From Rachicladosporium sp. CCFEE 5018 (lineage: Eukaryota; Ascomycota; Dothideomycetes; Cladosporiales; Cladosporiaceae): DNA of 64,000 nt. Below the pieces are notes generated by a model. That model was not told the origin of the DNA. It did not search any database and saw nothing but the letters and a program-made list of their open reading frames with translations. A program made the position numbers and the translations under genes. Location of the stretch: contig KZ111143.1 in assembly GCA_002077045.2 (NCBI GenBank), positions 1,218,422-1,282,421 on the forward strand. The letters are read 5' to 3'. This document shows positions 20,988 to 31,785 of the stretch, piece by piece; position 1 is the first letter of the stretch, and each line of letters starts with the position of its first letter.

Positions 20988-22409
20988 ATGGCGTCGGAAA
21001 GGCGAAGATACTTCGGAACGTTCATTCACTGCAAGTCGTTGACCGAGCTGGAAGTCTGCGAGGAAGCAACAATCGGTGTCGATGAACATGGCAAGATAGC
21101 CTACATTACCAGAGTTGGAGACAATAAGTCAACATCGCAGGACTGGGAATCAGTCCAGACCACCAAACTCGACGGCAACAAGTTCTTTTTCCCGGGCTTC
21201 ATAGGTACCATGACATCCAACCCCCTAAAGCCTTGACGATAGGAACTAACGAATATAGACACGCACATCCATGCCTCCCAATATCCCAACGCCGGCGTCT
21301 TCGGCAAGTCGACCCTACTCGACTGGCTAAACACCTACACCTTTCCACTAGAGTCCTCGTTCTCCGACACTGCAGTCGCCTCAAAAGTCTACAATCGCGT
21401 CGTAGCCCGGACCCTCTCCCAAGGCACAACAACAGCATGCTACTACGCCACTACTCACGTCCCCGCCACGAATCTCCTAGCAGACATCTGTCTCAAGCGC
21501 GGACAGCGAGCTTTCGTGGGAAGGGTATGCATGGACCGCATGAGCCCTGAGTACTACCGTGACGAGAGCACTGAGTCCGCAATCGCCGATACTCGGTCGT
21601 GCATCTCACACATCCGCTCTATCGACCCTTCCTTTGCCCTGATCTCCCCAATCATCACTCCCCGCTTCGCGCCCTCCTGCCATACAGCCACGCTCGCCGC
21701 TCTAGGAGCCCTGCAAAAAGAAACGAATCTCCCAGTGCAGACTCACATCTCCGAAAACACCTCCGAAATCGCCCTCGTAGCGGAGTTGTTCCCTGAAGCG
21801 GACTCCTACGCTCACGTCTACGATACAGCCGGCCTCCTAACACCCAATACGATCCTAGCCCACGCCGTGCATCTCTCACCCGCAGAGCGCCAATTGATCA
21901 AATCCCGGGACGCGAAGATAAGCCACTGCCCAGCGAGTAACACAGCCATCACCTCCGGCCGCACCAAAGTCCGCGAGCTGCTAGACGAAGGTCTCACCAT
22001 CGGCCTAGGCACAGACGTCTCCGGCGGGCACACGTCCAGCATGCTCTCCGAAGCCCGCGAAGCGCTTTTTGTCTCCCGCCACGTCGCCATGACAGATGGC
22101 GATAAAGCCAAACTCGCCGTCGAGGAGGCTTTATACCTCGCCACGCGCGGCGGCGCAAAAGTCGTCGGCTTGGAAAGCAAGATCGGAGCCTTTGAAGTAG
22201 GCATGGACTGGGACGCTCAGGTCGTCGGTCTAGGCAACACAGTCGGCCAAGACGAAATCGACCAGACTGAAGGCCTACTCGAGATCTTCGGCAAGGAGAC
22301 GTGGGAGGAAAAAGTCGCGAAGTGGGTTTACACAGGCGACGACCGCAACACGCTCGCAGTCTGGGTAAAGGGGAGGTTGGTGCACAAGCGCAGCGGCTTC
22401 AACATTTGA
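20988..22409 (+). CDS. GUD1: Guanine deaminase, copy A
   Basis: Zn-dependent cytosolic amidohydrolase converting guanine to xanthine in purine salvage and catabolism. Exons are 20988-21204 and 21259-22409, with a 54-base intron ending after a CTAAC branch site; the product is 455 residues. The junction rebuilds the metal-binding PGFIDTHIHASQYPN motif (His75, His77). Further ligands are His235 in QTHISENTSE, His274 in LAHAVHL and Asp325 in GLGTDVSGGH. HCPASNTAI is also present, matching the family throughout. The start used is the ATG shared with copy B. Its stop lies only 20 bases from the stop of the convergent HSM3-like gene, so the 3' UTRs must overlap. Confidence 0.95.
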
Positions 22410-22429
22410 TCTAGTCTGGCTGGACGACG

Positions 22430-24268
22430 CTACATGTCCATAGTCGCGACCCTCCCACCCACCTCGCCTTCCCGATTCCCGGTCACGCCTGTAGCGACGC
22501 GTCGGCTGATGGTGGCCAAGATCTCATCGTAGCCTTCGCCGGGCTCTGCGCGGGCTTGCTCCTCTATTCTGCGCTGGAGCGCTTTCAGCGCCCCGTGTTT
22601 GGCGACGCCGATGCGGTAGGCTGCGCTTTCGGAGTCGCCTCGGCCGCCTACTAGATGTGAGAACGACTTGGCTGGCGCGAGTAAGTACGGCAGCGTATAC
22701 TCGAGTGCAGGCGGGGAGAGTATAGCCAGATGCCCCGAGGGTGGTGTTGGGAAAGTGGCATTCGGCATGGCGAGCGTGGACGTAGTGGACCAATTTGCTG
22801 TTGTGACGGCAGCGATGACGTTGATGGCTGCGAGAGCTAGATCTACGAGCGCGATGGTATCAGCGTGCCTGGTGATGTTTTGCCAGAAGAGCGGGTTCTC
22901 GGCGAGATAGTTGTAGTACACCATTCGAGTCAACGAGGCCTCGATGTCATCGCGACTGCCCTTCTCACTACTGCTAGCGCTGGGCGGGAACGTGAGCTCC
23001 TCTTTCTGTGGGCCGTGGAAGATCGTAGCTAGTGTATTAAGTACGTCTGCGTTCGTTGCTTTCGATGGTAACAGTGACAGTGGACTCCGGTTCCCGTAGT
23101 TGGCCAGTGAACTCGTGTGAACGAGCAGAGATGTGCGAGGCACACTGGCTAGAAGGTGCAGATCGTACTTTGGCGACTCCGCGTGTGCCCATCTTGCGGG
23201 CGATTGGTCCAGGGCGACGAGTAGGTGGGCGTTGACTTTGCCTGCCATGTTCGAGCCTAGGTAGTGCATGGGGTATAGCTCAGCGTACTTCGCGAGATAG
23301 TTCGCTGCTGGTCCGTACAAGAATCGGGACTCTATCGAGTCGCTGTCCTGAAGGTACAACTCGGCAGTGCGATCGTGCACACCTTTGGCAATCAGCCACT
23401 CTAAGGCCGGAGAAGTCGACGTGCTGCTCTTTGTGCCTAGTAGGGCTGAGTAGAAGTCCACCAGACTGACACCCATCAGTAGGTCCTCCGCTGCGTCCAC
23501 CATACCTAGTACAGTAAAAGCCAGCAAGCCCTCCCCTTCTGTCACCCCATACGCCCGCTCCACCTCCACATGGTGGCTCTTGACCACGGTTGCCCAGTCC
23601 ATCACCGCAATCTCAGAAACCCAATCCATCAATCTTGCCTGCGCAAGCGAGATCCTCGCTTTACCAAGCTTGTGCTCGTCCTGTAGTGAGCACAGACTGA
23701 ACAGCAACTTGTAAACATCCACATCCCCAAATACCCGTTTCCACATCAGCCCCTGCCCTAGTCCGCCTTCACGCACCACATCAATCCGCAGCAGATCAAT
23801 AATTAGCCGTCCAGCTTTCTGAGCAACCCCCACGTCCCCCGTTGTCAACCAACAGCTCACCACCGCACCCACAACGCCCTGCAGCCCAGCCACTACAGCT
23901 GCGTCGCTCGCCTTTGATGTGGCTTTGCCCAGAAGCTCGAGCATGAGTCGGTTGATACATACCGGTGCCGCAGTGTTGAGGCCAGTCACGAAGTCTATGG
24001 GCGGCTCGAAAGCGAGTATGTCGTCGAGTGTGAAGGGCTCCAAGAGCTTGATCAGGAGGTTGACGACGGGTGCTGGGTCCACCTGGATGACCTGCAGAAG
24101 CGCCGCCAGAGACTTGACCAAGTTCAATGTCTGTTGTGGCGAGATGTGGTTTGGTAGAATGAGCTCTGCATCGCTGAAAAGCTTAGTGTCGACTTTCGTG
24201 GTACTCGGGTCCGCGACGAGAGTGGCGACGTGGCGATCTAGCTCAGTGAGAAGATCTGACTGCGCCAT
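22430..24268 (-). CDS. HSM3/PSMD5 (S5b)-like proteasome assembly chaperone, copy A
   Basis: 612 residues, all-helical by composition, with repeated Leu/Ala-rich segments consistent with an ARM/HEAT solenoid. I read it as the fungal HSM3/PSMD5 type, a cytosolic chaperone that holds Rpt1 during assembly of the proteasome base. No short diagnostic motif exists, so this is a resemblance call. The frame is open to an upstream ATG at 24322, but copy B supports the start at 24268 (MAQ). The next upstream DNA has no visible match between copies. Alternative: another ARM-repeat protein. Confidence 0.55.
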   Translation of the reverse strand: MAQSDLLTELDRHVATLVADPSTTKVDTKLFSDAELILPNHISPQQTLNLVKSLAALLQVIQVDPAPVVNLLIKLLEPFTLDDILAFEPPIDFVTGLNTAAPVCINRLMLELLGKATSKASDAAVVAGLQGVVGAVVSCWLTTGDVGVAQKAGRLIIDLLRIDVVREGGLGQGLMWKRVFGDVDVYKLLFSLCSLQDEHKLGKARISLAQARLMDWVSEIAVMDWATVVKSHHVEVERAYGVTEGEGLLAFTVLGMVDAAEDLLMGVSLVDFYSALLGTKSSTSTSPALEWLIAKGVHDRTAELYLQDSDSIESRFLYGPAANYLAKYAELYPMHYLGSNMAGKVNAHLLVALDQSPARWAHAESPKYDLHLLASVPRTSLLVHTSSLANYGNRSPLSLLPSKATNADVLNTLATIFHGPQKEELTFPPSASSSEKGSRDDIEASLTRMVYYNYLAENPLFWQNITRHADTIALVDLALAAINVIAAVTTANWSTTSTLAMPNATFPTPPSGHLAILSPPALEYTLPYLLAPAKSFSHLVGGRGDSESAAYRIGVAKHGALKALQRRIEEQARAEPGEGYDEILATISRRVATGVTGNREGEVGGRVATMDM

Positions 24269-25058
24269 CTCTGCTTTGATGATTGAAACCTGCGCTCGTT
24301 GTCCTCGTAGGCCCAGAAACACACCTCAATTGACAATGACCTTGTTATTTCGCTGCGTCGAAGTGCTGGGTTCCTGTTTGAATTGATGTCCGTCCAACCA
24401 TCCGCAGCGGAGGATCGCTGTCTCGCACTGAAGAGAAATCAGAACGTTGACGATCACTGGAGCGCGATGATGCCGGGAGCGACTCCCCGCCACGGTGTAT
24501 ACTGAATCCGCTGTTGTGGCTGCAATAATGGTCGTATGCGAGAAGGTGCGTTGGCGTTTCGAGTCGAGGTGGTGCCTCAAGCTCTAGTGTATGAAGACGG
24601 TACCATGCAATCTTTCGTAAATTCAGGTGATGCAGTACACGAAGCCTTGCAGATCATGCACGAAGTCTGGCTTGACATTTGTCTAGAAGATACGATCGCC
24701 TCCTCAAGTCAGACCAAGTGACGTTGCAGGCCTCACGCTAGCACGTGACACATTCACTTTGCCTCTCAGTCAAACTTCTGCATGTCAGTTGCAGTAGGCC
24801 GCTGTATGCTGGCCGTACTATCTTCATCCTATCATATCTCATAACCCAGAACTTTTGTCTCCTCTTAAATGCAATCACAAAACTTTTAGACGGCGCGTTT
24901 CCATGCTCACATATGCCCATCACCTCCCAAGCCCACCCCAATGCTCCAGCCTGCCCCTCCCTCTCTTCCCAATCCCCGATCTCTTCCGCATTCCGCTAAG
25001 GAAGAATGCTTCATGTATCTGTGCCAGAACGCCAGACTCAAATCCTCCTTACTATCGC
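24269..25058. other. Intergenic region, HSM3-like gene to PCM1, copy A
   Basis: 790 bases. About 24280-24690, upstream of the HSM3-like gene, shows no visible similarity to copy B. About 24690-25058, the PCM1 3' flank, is nearly identical. Small frames here are not shared and are not annotated. Confidence 0.55.
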
Positions 25059-26293
25059 CTAACTGCTCTGATCCACCTTATTGGCTGCCTCGCCCCTTTC
25101 AATCATCACCTCAACGCTCTGCAGCAGATTGTCAACTTCATGCTTACTAGCCGCCTCGCCGTACACCCTGACCGCGTTCTCCGTTCCCGAAGCGCGCACG
25201 AAGCACCGGCCGGACGTGTACTTCGCCACAAGCTCGTCTAGCTTGCCCTGCATGCCCTCAGGAGTCTGCAGTTTCCGCTCCGCAGTGTCAGGCACAGTAG
25301 TGAAGCTGTTCTTATCTGCCACTTCGACGCGGAGGAGGCGGTTAGGGAGATCAGTGTAAGTCGTGAACCACTTTGCGATACTGTGCTCGCCGTCGCCACT
25401 TTGGTGCGCGAGTATGACTTCCACGAGGAGCATGTCCGATAAGGCGTCTCCGACAGTCTGATTGATCAGCTCCGTGAGTGCTTGTAGCGTCGTGAGCGCC
25501 TCGAGCTGTGCAGGCGACTGCGGATCAGCTTTGCGAATCTGCCGTAGTGCGTTTTGCGAAAAGAGCACAGTGCCGTGACCGTTAGCTTCGAAGTACACGC
25601 CGATATCGTACCGGCTTGCAACGTGATGAAGGTGCTTGACGCCTGTGGGCGTGCACTCGACTTTGAGCTTTAGCCGCTCTTCAATGTACTTGGTGCTGGC
25701 GCCATTGGCGTAAGCGGTCTGCACGACAGCGATCTGGATCTTATCCCCAAGACCGGCTTTCTCGACAATGTTGCCAATGAATGAAGCGGCCAGAGTAGCG
25801 ATGCGATCACCATCGAGCATGCGGAAGACGTTGCCAGTCTCGGTGAAGTAGTAGATGATGCGGTCTGCGTCGCCGTCATACGAGCACCAGCGCTCGAAGG
25901 GCTTGCCGTCAAAACTTTCGGGCGCACGTTGGCCAGTCTTGACGTAGTCTGCACCTGCCTTCTCGTTAAGTACTGAGGGATCATCTGTGCGGTCGTTGAC
26001 GACGTTGATCCTGATGCCACCGCTCTCGTCATCCTCTGCTGGCATGTATTTGAGGAACTTCTTCAATGCATCTGCACCTACGCCGTTTGCGCAGTCCACT
26101 GTCAACGAGCCTTCGGGCTTCTTGTACTGCATTGCCGTCTTCCATCCCGCAGCTAGCTTCTTGTAGTAGCCTTCCTCCGAGATCTCGCCATATGGGTGCG
26201 AGTCATTCTGCGTGTTCGTAGCCCGAGTCAAGTAGTGCAGTATTGGCGTCGTCAAGACCCCATAATCAATGTACTTGGCACCTATAGCGTCCA
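25059..26293 (-). CDS. PCM1: Phosphoacetylglucosamine mutase, 5' part lost in gap, copy A
   Basis: AGM1/PCM1 converts GlcNAc-6-P to GlcNAc-1-P in UDP-GlcNAc synthesis for chitin and glycosylation. Here only the region from about codon 156 of 565 to the stop is present; the rest falls in the N gap. The metal-binding loop SYDGDADRI and the C-terminal substrate-phosphate loop RASGTENAVRVYGEA are intact. The active-site serine loop lies in the missing part. The frame is open to the last base before the gap, so this is an assembly truncation, not a visible mutation. Confidence 0.93.
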
Positions 26294-26393
26294 NNNNNNN
26301 NNNNNNNNNNNNNNNNNNNNNNNNNNNNNNNNNNNNNNNNNNNNNNNNNNNNNNNNNNNNNNNNNNNNNNNNNNNNNNNNNNNNNNNNNNNNN
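26294..26393. other. Assembly gap, exactly 100 N
   Basis: A run of exactly 100 N is the usual placeholder for a gap of unknown size. It interrupts PCM1 copy A (about 155 N-terminal codons missing, judged from copy B) on one side and the transporter copy B 5' end on the other. The two truncated genes point away from the gap, so their promoters and 5' exons must lie in it if the order is real. That needs far more than 100 bases. Confidence 0.98.
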
Positions 26394-28011
26394 TCTTGAA
26401 CGGACTACAGGCAGTGAAGCCATGGCTAGACTGTGAGTCTAACGAACTGATCTGAAATGGCGTAGCTGACCATGACGAGACTTCGACAACCCTGGAGGTG
26501 CACTCTTGGGCCTGATCACTGCCGCATTCTCCATTGGCGCAGTTGTCGCCATCCCTTTCGTCCCATACACGAACGATCGCATCGGTCGCAAGCACTCAAT
26601 CACGATAGGCTCTTCGATCATTGTTCTGGGTGTCATACTCCAGACCGCCGCTGTCAACATCGAGATGTTCCTGGTTTCGCGATTAATCCTCGGTATCGGC
26701 ATCCCCTTCTGCATCTCTGGCGCCTCGCAACTCATCGCAGAACTCACGCATCCACGTCACACTAGCGTCATCAATGGTCTATTCAACGAGTCGTGGTACG
26801 CGGGTGCCATCATCGCTGCTGGAGTGACACTGGGCACGTTCAACATGCCGAATAACTGGGCTTGGCGGATCCCGTCGCTCCTCCAAGTGGCACCATCGCT
26901 ACTGCAACTGACGTTCATCTGGTTCATACCCGAGTCGCCCCGTTGGCTTGTGTCTCGTGATCGCAGCGATGAAGCCTTCGAGATTTTGGTCAAATACCAT
27001 GGCGAAGGCGACCGCGAAAGTCCTCTGGTCCTCGCTGAGTTCGCCGAGATTCAGACGACTGTACGCTTCGAAATGGAGAACTCGAAACGCCGCTGGGTCG
27101 AACTCTTGCAGACTCCAGGAAACCGGAGACGTGTCGCTGTGGCGGTCTGCGTTGGGTGCGCTTTCTCCAGAAATTCCCTCATGATTCACGCACTGATGCT
27201 TGTCTCCTAGCTTCTTCTCACAATGGTCTGGCAACGGGCTTGTTTCGTACTACTTGGCTAAAGTGCTCGCTACGGTCGGCATCTCCGATAAGAGGAAGCA
27301 GAACCAGATCAACCTTGGACTCACCTGCTGGAACCTTGTCACGGGTATCACTGGCGCATTTCTGACCAAGAAACTCAACAGACGCACGCAATACATGATA
27401 GCGTTTGTCGGCATGACCGTTGTGTTCGCCTGCTGGACCGGGGCTAGTGCCCAATATGCCAACACCAAGAACCAGCAAGCTGCCGGAGCGGTGGTCGGGA
27501 TGATCTTCGTCTACTACATGTGAGTCGCGTCGCTTCATCTAATGTCGATCTCAATGGAAAGCTTACTGACACTCGTCACAGGTTCTACACGATGTAAGGA
27601 CCCTTCTGAAGTCCAGTGGCCCCATCCTTATCCTATACTGACTTCTTTGGCAGCATGCACCCCTTGACGTACGTCTTCATTACAGAAGTCTTCCCCTTCG
27701 TCCACCGCTCCAAGGGTGTCGGGATTGTGCAACTCGCCACCCGCGCCGCAGCATCCTTCAATCAATTTGTGAATCCCATCGGCTTGGGCGCATTGCAGTG
27801 GAAGTACTACATCGTGTACGTCGTATGGCTGGCAATCGAGACAACGATCATTTGGTTCTTGTACCCGGAAACCAAGGGACCCACTCTCGAAGAGCTTGGG
27901 CGACTATTCGAAGACGAGAACCCGATGGCGAAAGGCAAGATGGACCCAGACGCCGAGCGTGGATATAGTGAGGCTGATGTCAAGGGCGAGACCATCCATC
28001 TGGAGAAGTGA
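26394..28011 (+). CDS. MFS sugar transporter, 5' end in gap, copy B
   Basis: Same gene and exon plan as copy A: 26394-26432, 26480-27155, 27211-27519, 27582-27593 and 27654-28011. The 12-base exon is conserved exactly, with intron GT..AG ends on both sides. The first 444 bases are identical to copy A. The start codon and upstream exon are missing because the contig begins at the gap. All transporter motifs (DRIGRK, PESPRWL, PETKGPTLEEL) are intact. Confidence 0.9.
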
Positions 28012-29154
28012 GATTGCTGGAGTAGAATGAATTCGGTTCTGACAAGCATCGCAACCCTTGTATACCTTCGCTTCCGCTGCAAAATCTGCACCACCATCTT
28101 CCACTCACCATATTTGACATCCTTGCGCTGCCATTGATCGCGACGAGTGATTTTTCATTCGCAAGTGGATGGCCGCGCCGTTCATGCTGATGTGGAACGT
28201 CCAGTGTTGATCGTTAGCGTGGCCGTGACGCACAGAGACCAGCACCTGGTCAACGAATAGGGCTGATTCGGGTGCATTATCGGGCCGTCCTTGGCGGTCG
28301 CGCTTCTTTCGAGATCGCATGTCCTCTTCAACTTCTGTATGGTCGCAACTTCTCGACTATTGCATCGCACGACCTGGTTTCCCACTTTGACGCCAGTCGA
28401 TACGGTCGGAGTTAGACCTTTGAGCTAGCGTACGACTTCGAGCTCGGTCAACTTACTGGCTTGCTTGCCATGTCATTTCTGCACCAGACTTTGGCACAGC
28501 TGAGAAGTTAGCATGCTCGATGCACTCGTCTTTCGACCACATGTGGATGCAATGCTCGATCCGTACTCGAGATAAGCCTTGCGACCAGGACCGTTTAAAA
28601 GGCGCTTGAATATGGTATGCCTCCCCTCTCCTTCACTCCTACCACTACAGCACCCCCGAATGATGAACACTCTAAATTTCATTGTTCTATACCAGATGCT
28701 TCGGCACGTGCTGTACTCCTTAGAGGCTGTTTCTGACCGCCACGCGTTTCCTTCCTTCAATTCCCGAGACACCGCTATACTCCGAGACTAACGCGTATTC
28801 CAGTGCCACTTCCACCGCAGTTTGTCAGATTTGACAAGCTGATGGTCGTCTGTAATTCAATATACTTCAGTACCCGCCTTGACTACAGCTTCTCTGCTTG
28901 CAGTAGAAGCTGTAACTGTTTGCTTGCCTTCGCGCCATAGCCTGCGGTACCCAGTCGCTGGCGTAGACGGACTAAGGTCGCTCATAAGCCGGAGCGTCTT
29001 CTTGAGCCTGCTTCGAGAGGGGTAGGTGGATAGATTGGGCTTGTGCCGAGTCGGTCTCACATGTCTCGTGACCATCAGAGAATCGCAGCCGCTGTCGCAG
29101 ATGCTGGAGTGCTGCTCGATAGCATCGTATCGAATTCAATGCTGTGACCACACC
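28012..29154. other. Intergenic region, transporter to IES6, copy B
   Basis: About 1.1 kb. The half nearest the transporter differs from copy A by many changes and indels; the half nearest IES6 is nearly the same. No supported gene. Confidence 0.55.
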
Positions 29155-29703
29155 TCATTTCAACACCGTCTCCGCGCCTCTCGCTCTCAGTATGTCCTGC
29201 CTCTGCTGCGTGTTCATGCTCTTGATGATAGCATACACCTCAGCGTTATAGTAGTACATTCCGAACTGCGGATCCTTGTACTTCGCTGGCAGCCCCGTGA
29301 TATCACAGTACTTCTTCTTCGGCTTCAAGCTAGGCGCGGCAGCAATACTCGTGTACGCGATACTTGGCACGACAGCAGCTCCCCCGTTCGCCTGCCTCGC
29401 GTTCTTCTCCAAGACGAGGCGACTCATGTCCTGGCTCGCTTGGGCTGCATTGAGATTGACGGCTGGGGTCGTGGAGCCAGTGGTCGCTGGGAGAGGCGTG
29501 CTGGCCCCAGAGTTCTGCTGGGTGGTCATGAGGCTTTGCTGGGCGCGTGAGGTCTCTGAGATGATCTGTTTGAGGTTCTTGTTGCGGCGTTGGGCGGGTT
29601 TCCAGTTGGGGTTGCGGAACGGCTTGTGGACTTTCTGCATGTCGAGGGTGTCTAGTAGCGCGGCATGAGTCTCCTCGTTTGACGCAGTAGTGATCGGCGC
29701 CAT
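29155..29703 (-). CDS. IES6: INO80 subunit Ies6, copy B
   Basis: 182 residues, identical to copy A although the coding DNA carries a handful of silent changes. That indicates purifying selection on both copies, or recent sequence exchange. The YL1_C module and basic N-terminal segment are unchanged. The start and divergent arrangement with AAR2 are the same. Confidence 0.92.
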   Translation of the reverse strand: MAPITTASNEETHAALLDTLDMQKVHKPFRNPNWKPAQRRNKNLKQIISETSRAQQSLMTTQQNSGASTPLPATTGSTTPAVNLNAAQASQDMSRLVLEKNARQANGGAAVVPSIAYTSIAAAPSLKPKKKYCDITGLPAKYKDPQFGMYYYNAEVYAIIKSMNTQQRQDILRARGAETVLK

Positions 29704-30262
29704 TGTTGCGTGGATGGGGGCCGTCTGACCGGAGTCGGTGTTTGGTACCAGTGGATATGCCCAAGCGAAGGTGTCCGATGCGCAATGTTGTGGCGCACCA
29801 GAAGCGTAAACGCAGTCACATCACATCAACGCGCCGACTTCTTGGCTAGGTATATACATGTATATCTGATTGCGTGACTCCGTGAGAAAGTGAAGTAATA
29901 GATCATGAATCAATAGAATGTGATTGGGAGCTCATGCTAGCTCAATCCTAGTATGAACCTTGGATCAACGCCCTACTTTGATAGACATGTCACTCGATCA
30001 ACGGACGATCAGACGCGTGCCGCTCCTTCGAGAGATATTTTGACTCTTAAATTCAGCTCTTTATCTAAGTGCCAGGCTCAATGATTAGCAGAAGCAAGGT
30101 CCGATGAAGTAAGTGTGGGTGTAGGGCAGTTTCATTCGACTCTTTCTTCTGTCCGGGAGAAAAGGATTATCACCACACCTTGAACGTGCTGTATCGCCAA
30201 AGACTCTTAGCGGAAGCATTGCAAGCCATCTAGACAAAGCCGACGAGATCAACAGTGACTAG
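29704..30262. promoter_or_regulatory. Divergent promoter region of IES6 and AAR2, copy B
   Basis: 559 bases, the same length as in copy A, with only scattered substitutions. The 14-base palindrome is retained at 29852-29865. No ORF. Confidence 0.55.
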
Positions 30263-31636
30263 ATGAGTCTTTCACCCGCCGTTCTCCTGCTAGACCTTCC
30301 GCCCTCAGCTCTTGCAGGCATCGACCTTCTCTCCTTCACCGCTACGCCACGCTTCCGAGGCGTTAAAGACCTCCCTCCCGGCCTCCACTTCATCTTCACA
30401 GGCTCTAGTACAGCTTTCTCCATCCGTCATGGCCTCTGGATCCGCATCGCTAGACCCAGCTCCGGTACCCAACAACTCATAATTACCCGCTGGGATCCTG
30501 CGACAGAGAATCTATCCCGCGAACAAGATCCCGCCGAGAACCTCCGCTGGCGCGCCAACATCGGCGAGTTCTGGCGCGAAGGTCTGACACCTTATCGTCA
30601 ATTCTCTTCTTCCCCCAATGCCACGTCGTCGCAGCAAGAAACCAGCGACTGGCACACCCTAACATCACAAATCACGCCTGCACTCCTCTCCCGCATAACC
30701 CAAGACACTCCCCAAACTTTCTGGTCTCTCACCTCCGCTTCCTCGGCCTCCCGAGATCTCGACCACATCCCCGGTCTCTCCGCCGCAGAAGCCGTCCTGC
30801 ATCCGGAGAAAGACCTTCGCTTCTTACCCATAGATCTCAAGCAGACGTGGCCTACTGGTGCCACGGGCAGGGAGCGTACGGAAGCAGCGCAAGACCGTTC
30901 CTGGGCTTTGGGAGAGTTGATCACGCAGCACTGCGGTGAGGTCGGCCGGGATGAGGTGGTAGGGGAAATGCAGTTTTGTTTCTTGATGGTCCTGACGCTG
31001 AACAACTGGTCTTGTCTCGAGCAATGGAAACGGATCTTAACGCTACTATTTACGTGTCGTAACGCCGTTGTGACGTTTCCCGACCTCTTCGTCCGCGCAC
31101 TCGCAGCCTTGCGACTACAGCTAAGCCACTGCAAAGATGCTGAAGGCGGCTTGATTGACCTCGCAGACGAAGGAGGATCGCTACTCAAATCACTCCTTGT
31201 CCGCTTGCGCCAAAGTCTTGACACACTCCCCACGCTCGAGGTCCAGGACGTGGTAGATGAACTAGATGATCTAGAAGCCTACCTCAAAGACGAACACTCC
31301 TGGCAATTCGGCGGTACATTCGTGAAGTCCGGTGTGCTGGAGCTAGAAGATGGCGAGCAGATCAGGATGGACACGACTGCATACGATGAGGAGGACGAGA
31401 GTGGCGAGTACGCGCCACAGATGGTGGATTTGACGCCAGAGCAGATGAAGGAACTGGGGATTGAGAGTGTGGGGGATTTGAGGGCGAAGCTTACTGGGAC
31501 GAAGTTGCATGATGAGGACGTTGTGGAGGAAGTGGCTGGGGAGAGCGAGGATGATGACAGCGGGGGTAGTGGGAGTGATGACGATGACGAAGACGAGGAG
31601 GAACAAGATCTCGAGGATATGGACGCACGATACTGA
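30263..31636 (+). CDS. AAR2: AAR2, U5 snRNP assembly factor, copy B
   Basis: 457 residues, same length as copy A. Amino acid changes are scattered, with a cluster in the acidic C-terminal tail. The N-terminal FRGVKDLPPG signature is unchanged. Convergent with VIP1 as in copy A; the 3' spacer carries a short extra insertion near 31760. Confidence 0.92.
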   Translation: MSLSPAVLLLDLPPSALAGIDLLSFTATPRFRGVKDLPPGLHFIFTGSSTAFSIRHGLWIRIARPSSGTQQLIITRWDPATENLSREQDPAENLRWRANIGEFWREGLTPYRQFSSSPNATSSQQETSDWHTLTSQITPALLSRITQDTPQTFWSLTSASSASRDLDHIPGLSAAEAVLHPEKDLRFLPIDLKQTWPTGATGRERTEAAQDRSWALGELITQHCGEVGRDEVVGEMQFCFLMVLTLNNWSCLEQWKRILTLLFTCRNAVVTFPDLFVRALAALRLQLSHCKDAEGGLIDLADEGGSLLKSLLVRLRQSLDTLPTLEVQDVVDELDDLEAYLKDEHSWQFGGTFVKSGVLELEDGEQIRMDTTAYDEEDESGEYAPQMVDLTPEQMKELGIESVGDLRAKLTGTKLHDEDVVEEVAGESEDDDSGGSGSDDDDEDEEEQDLEDMDARY

Positions 31637-31785
31637 TGGATATCCATGAGCGACTGTACAAGCTCTAAATCCAACAGGCCCAGCAAGCGGCTGGTAGTCA
31701 GCCCAAGCTCCTCTAAGAAGCCAGCGAGCGTCCGATACCAGCGAGCGTCCATCGACGCCGACAGGACCCCGTAACCAGCTCCCGC

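Larger units (their letters stand above)
1..26293. repeat. Copy A of a duplicated 26-kb gene block
   Basis: Every gene here recurs in the same order and orientation 26.38-26.41 kb to the right. The first 444 bases are identical to copy B; the first mismatch is at 445. After that, identity swings between about 99% and about 81% in hand-counted blocks, and some intergenic stretches cannot be aligned by eye. The copy stops inside PCM1 at the N gap. Several small indels change the offset between copies from 26382 to 26411. It may be a true tandem duplication, or two haplotypes or homeologs joined by scaffolding. Confidence 0.97.

Noticed and set aside
22430..24322. Longer start for the HSM3-like protein at 24322
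   Set aside because: The 18 extra residues are not found in copy B; the shared start is 24268.
24536..24721. 61-codon frame upstream of the HSM3-like gene
   Set aside because: Absent from copy B, short, no features.
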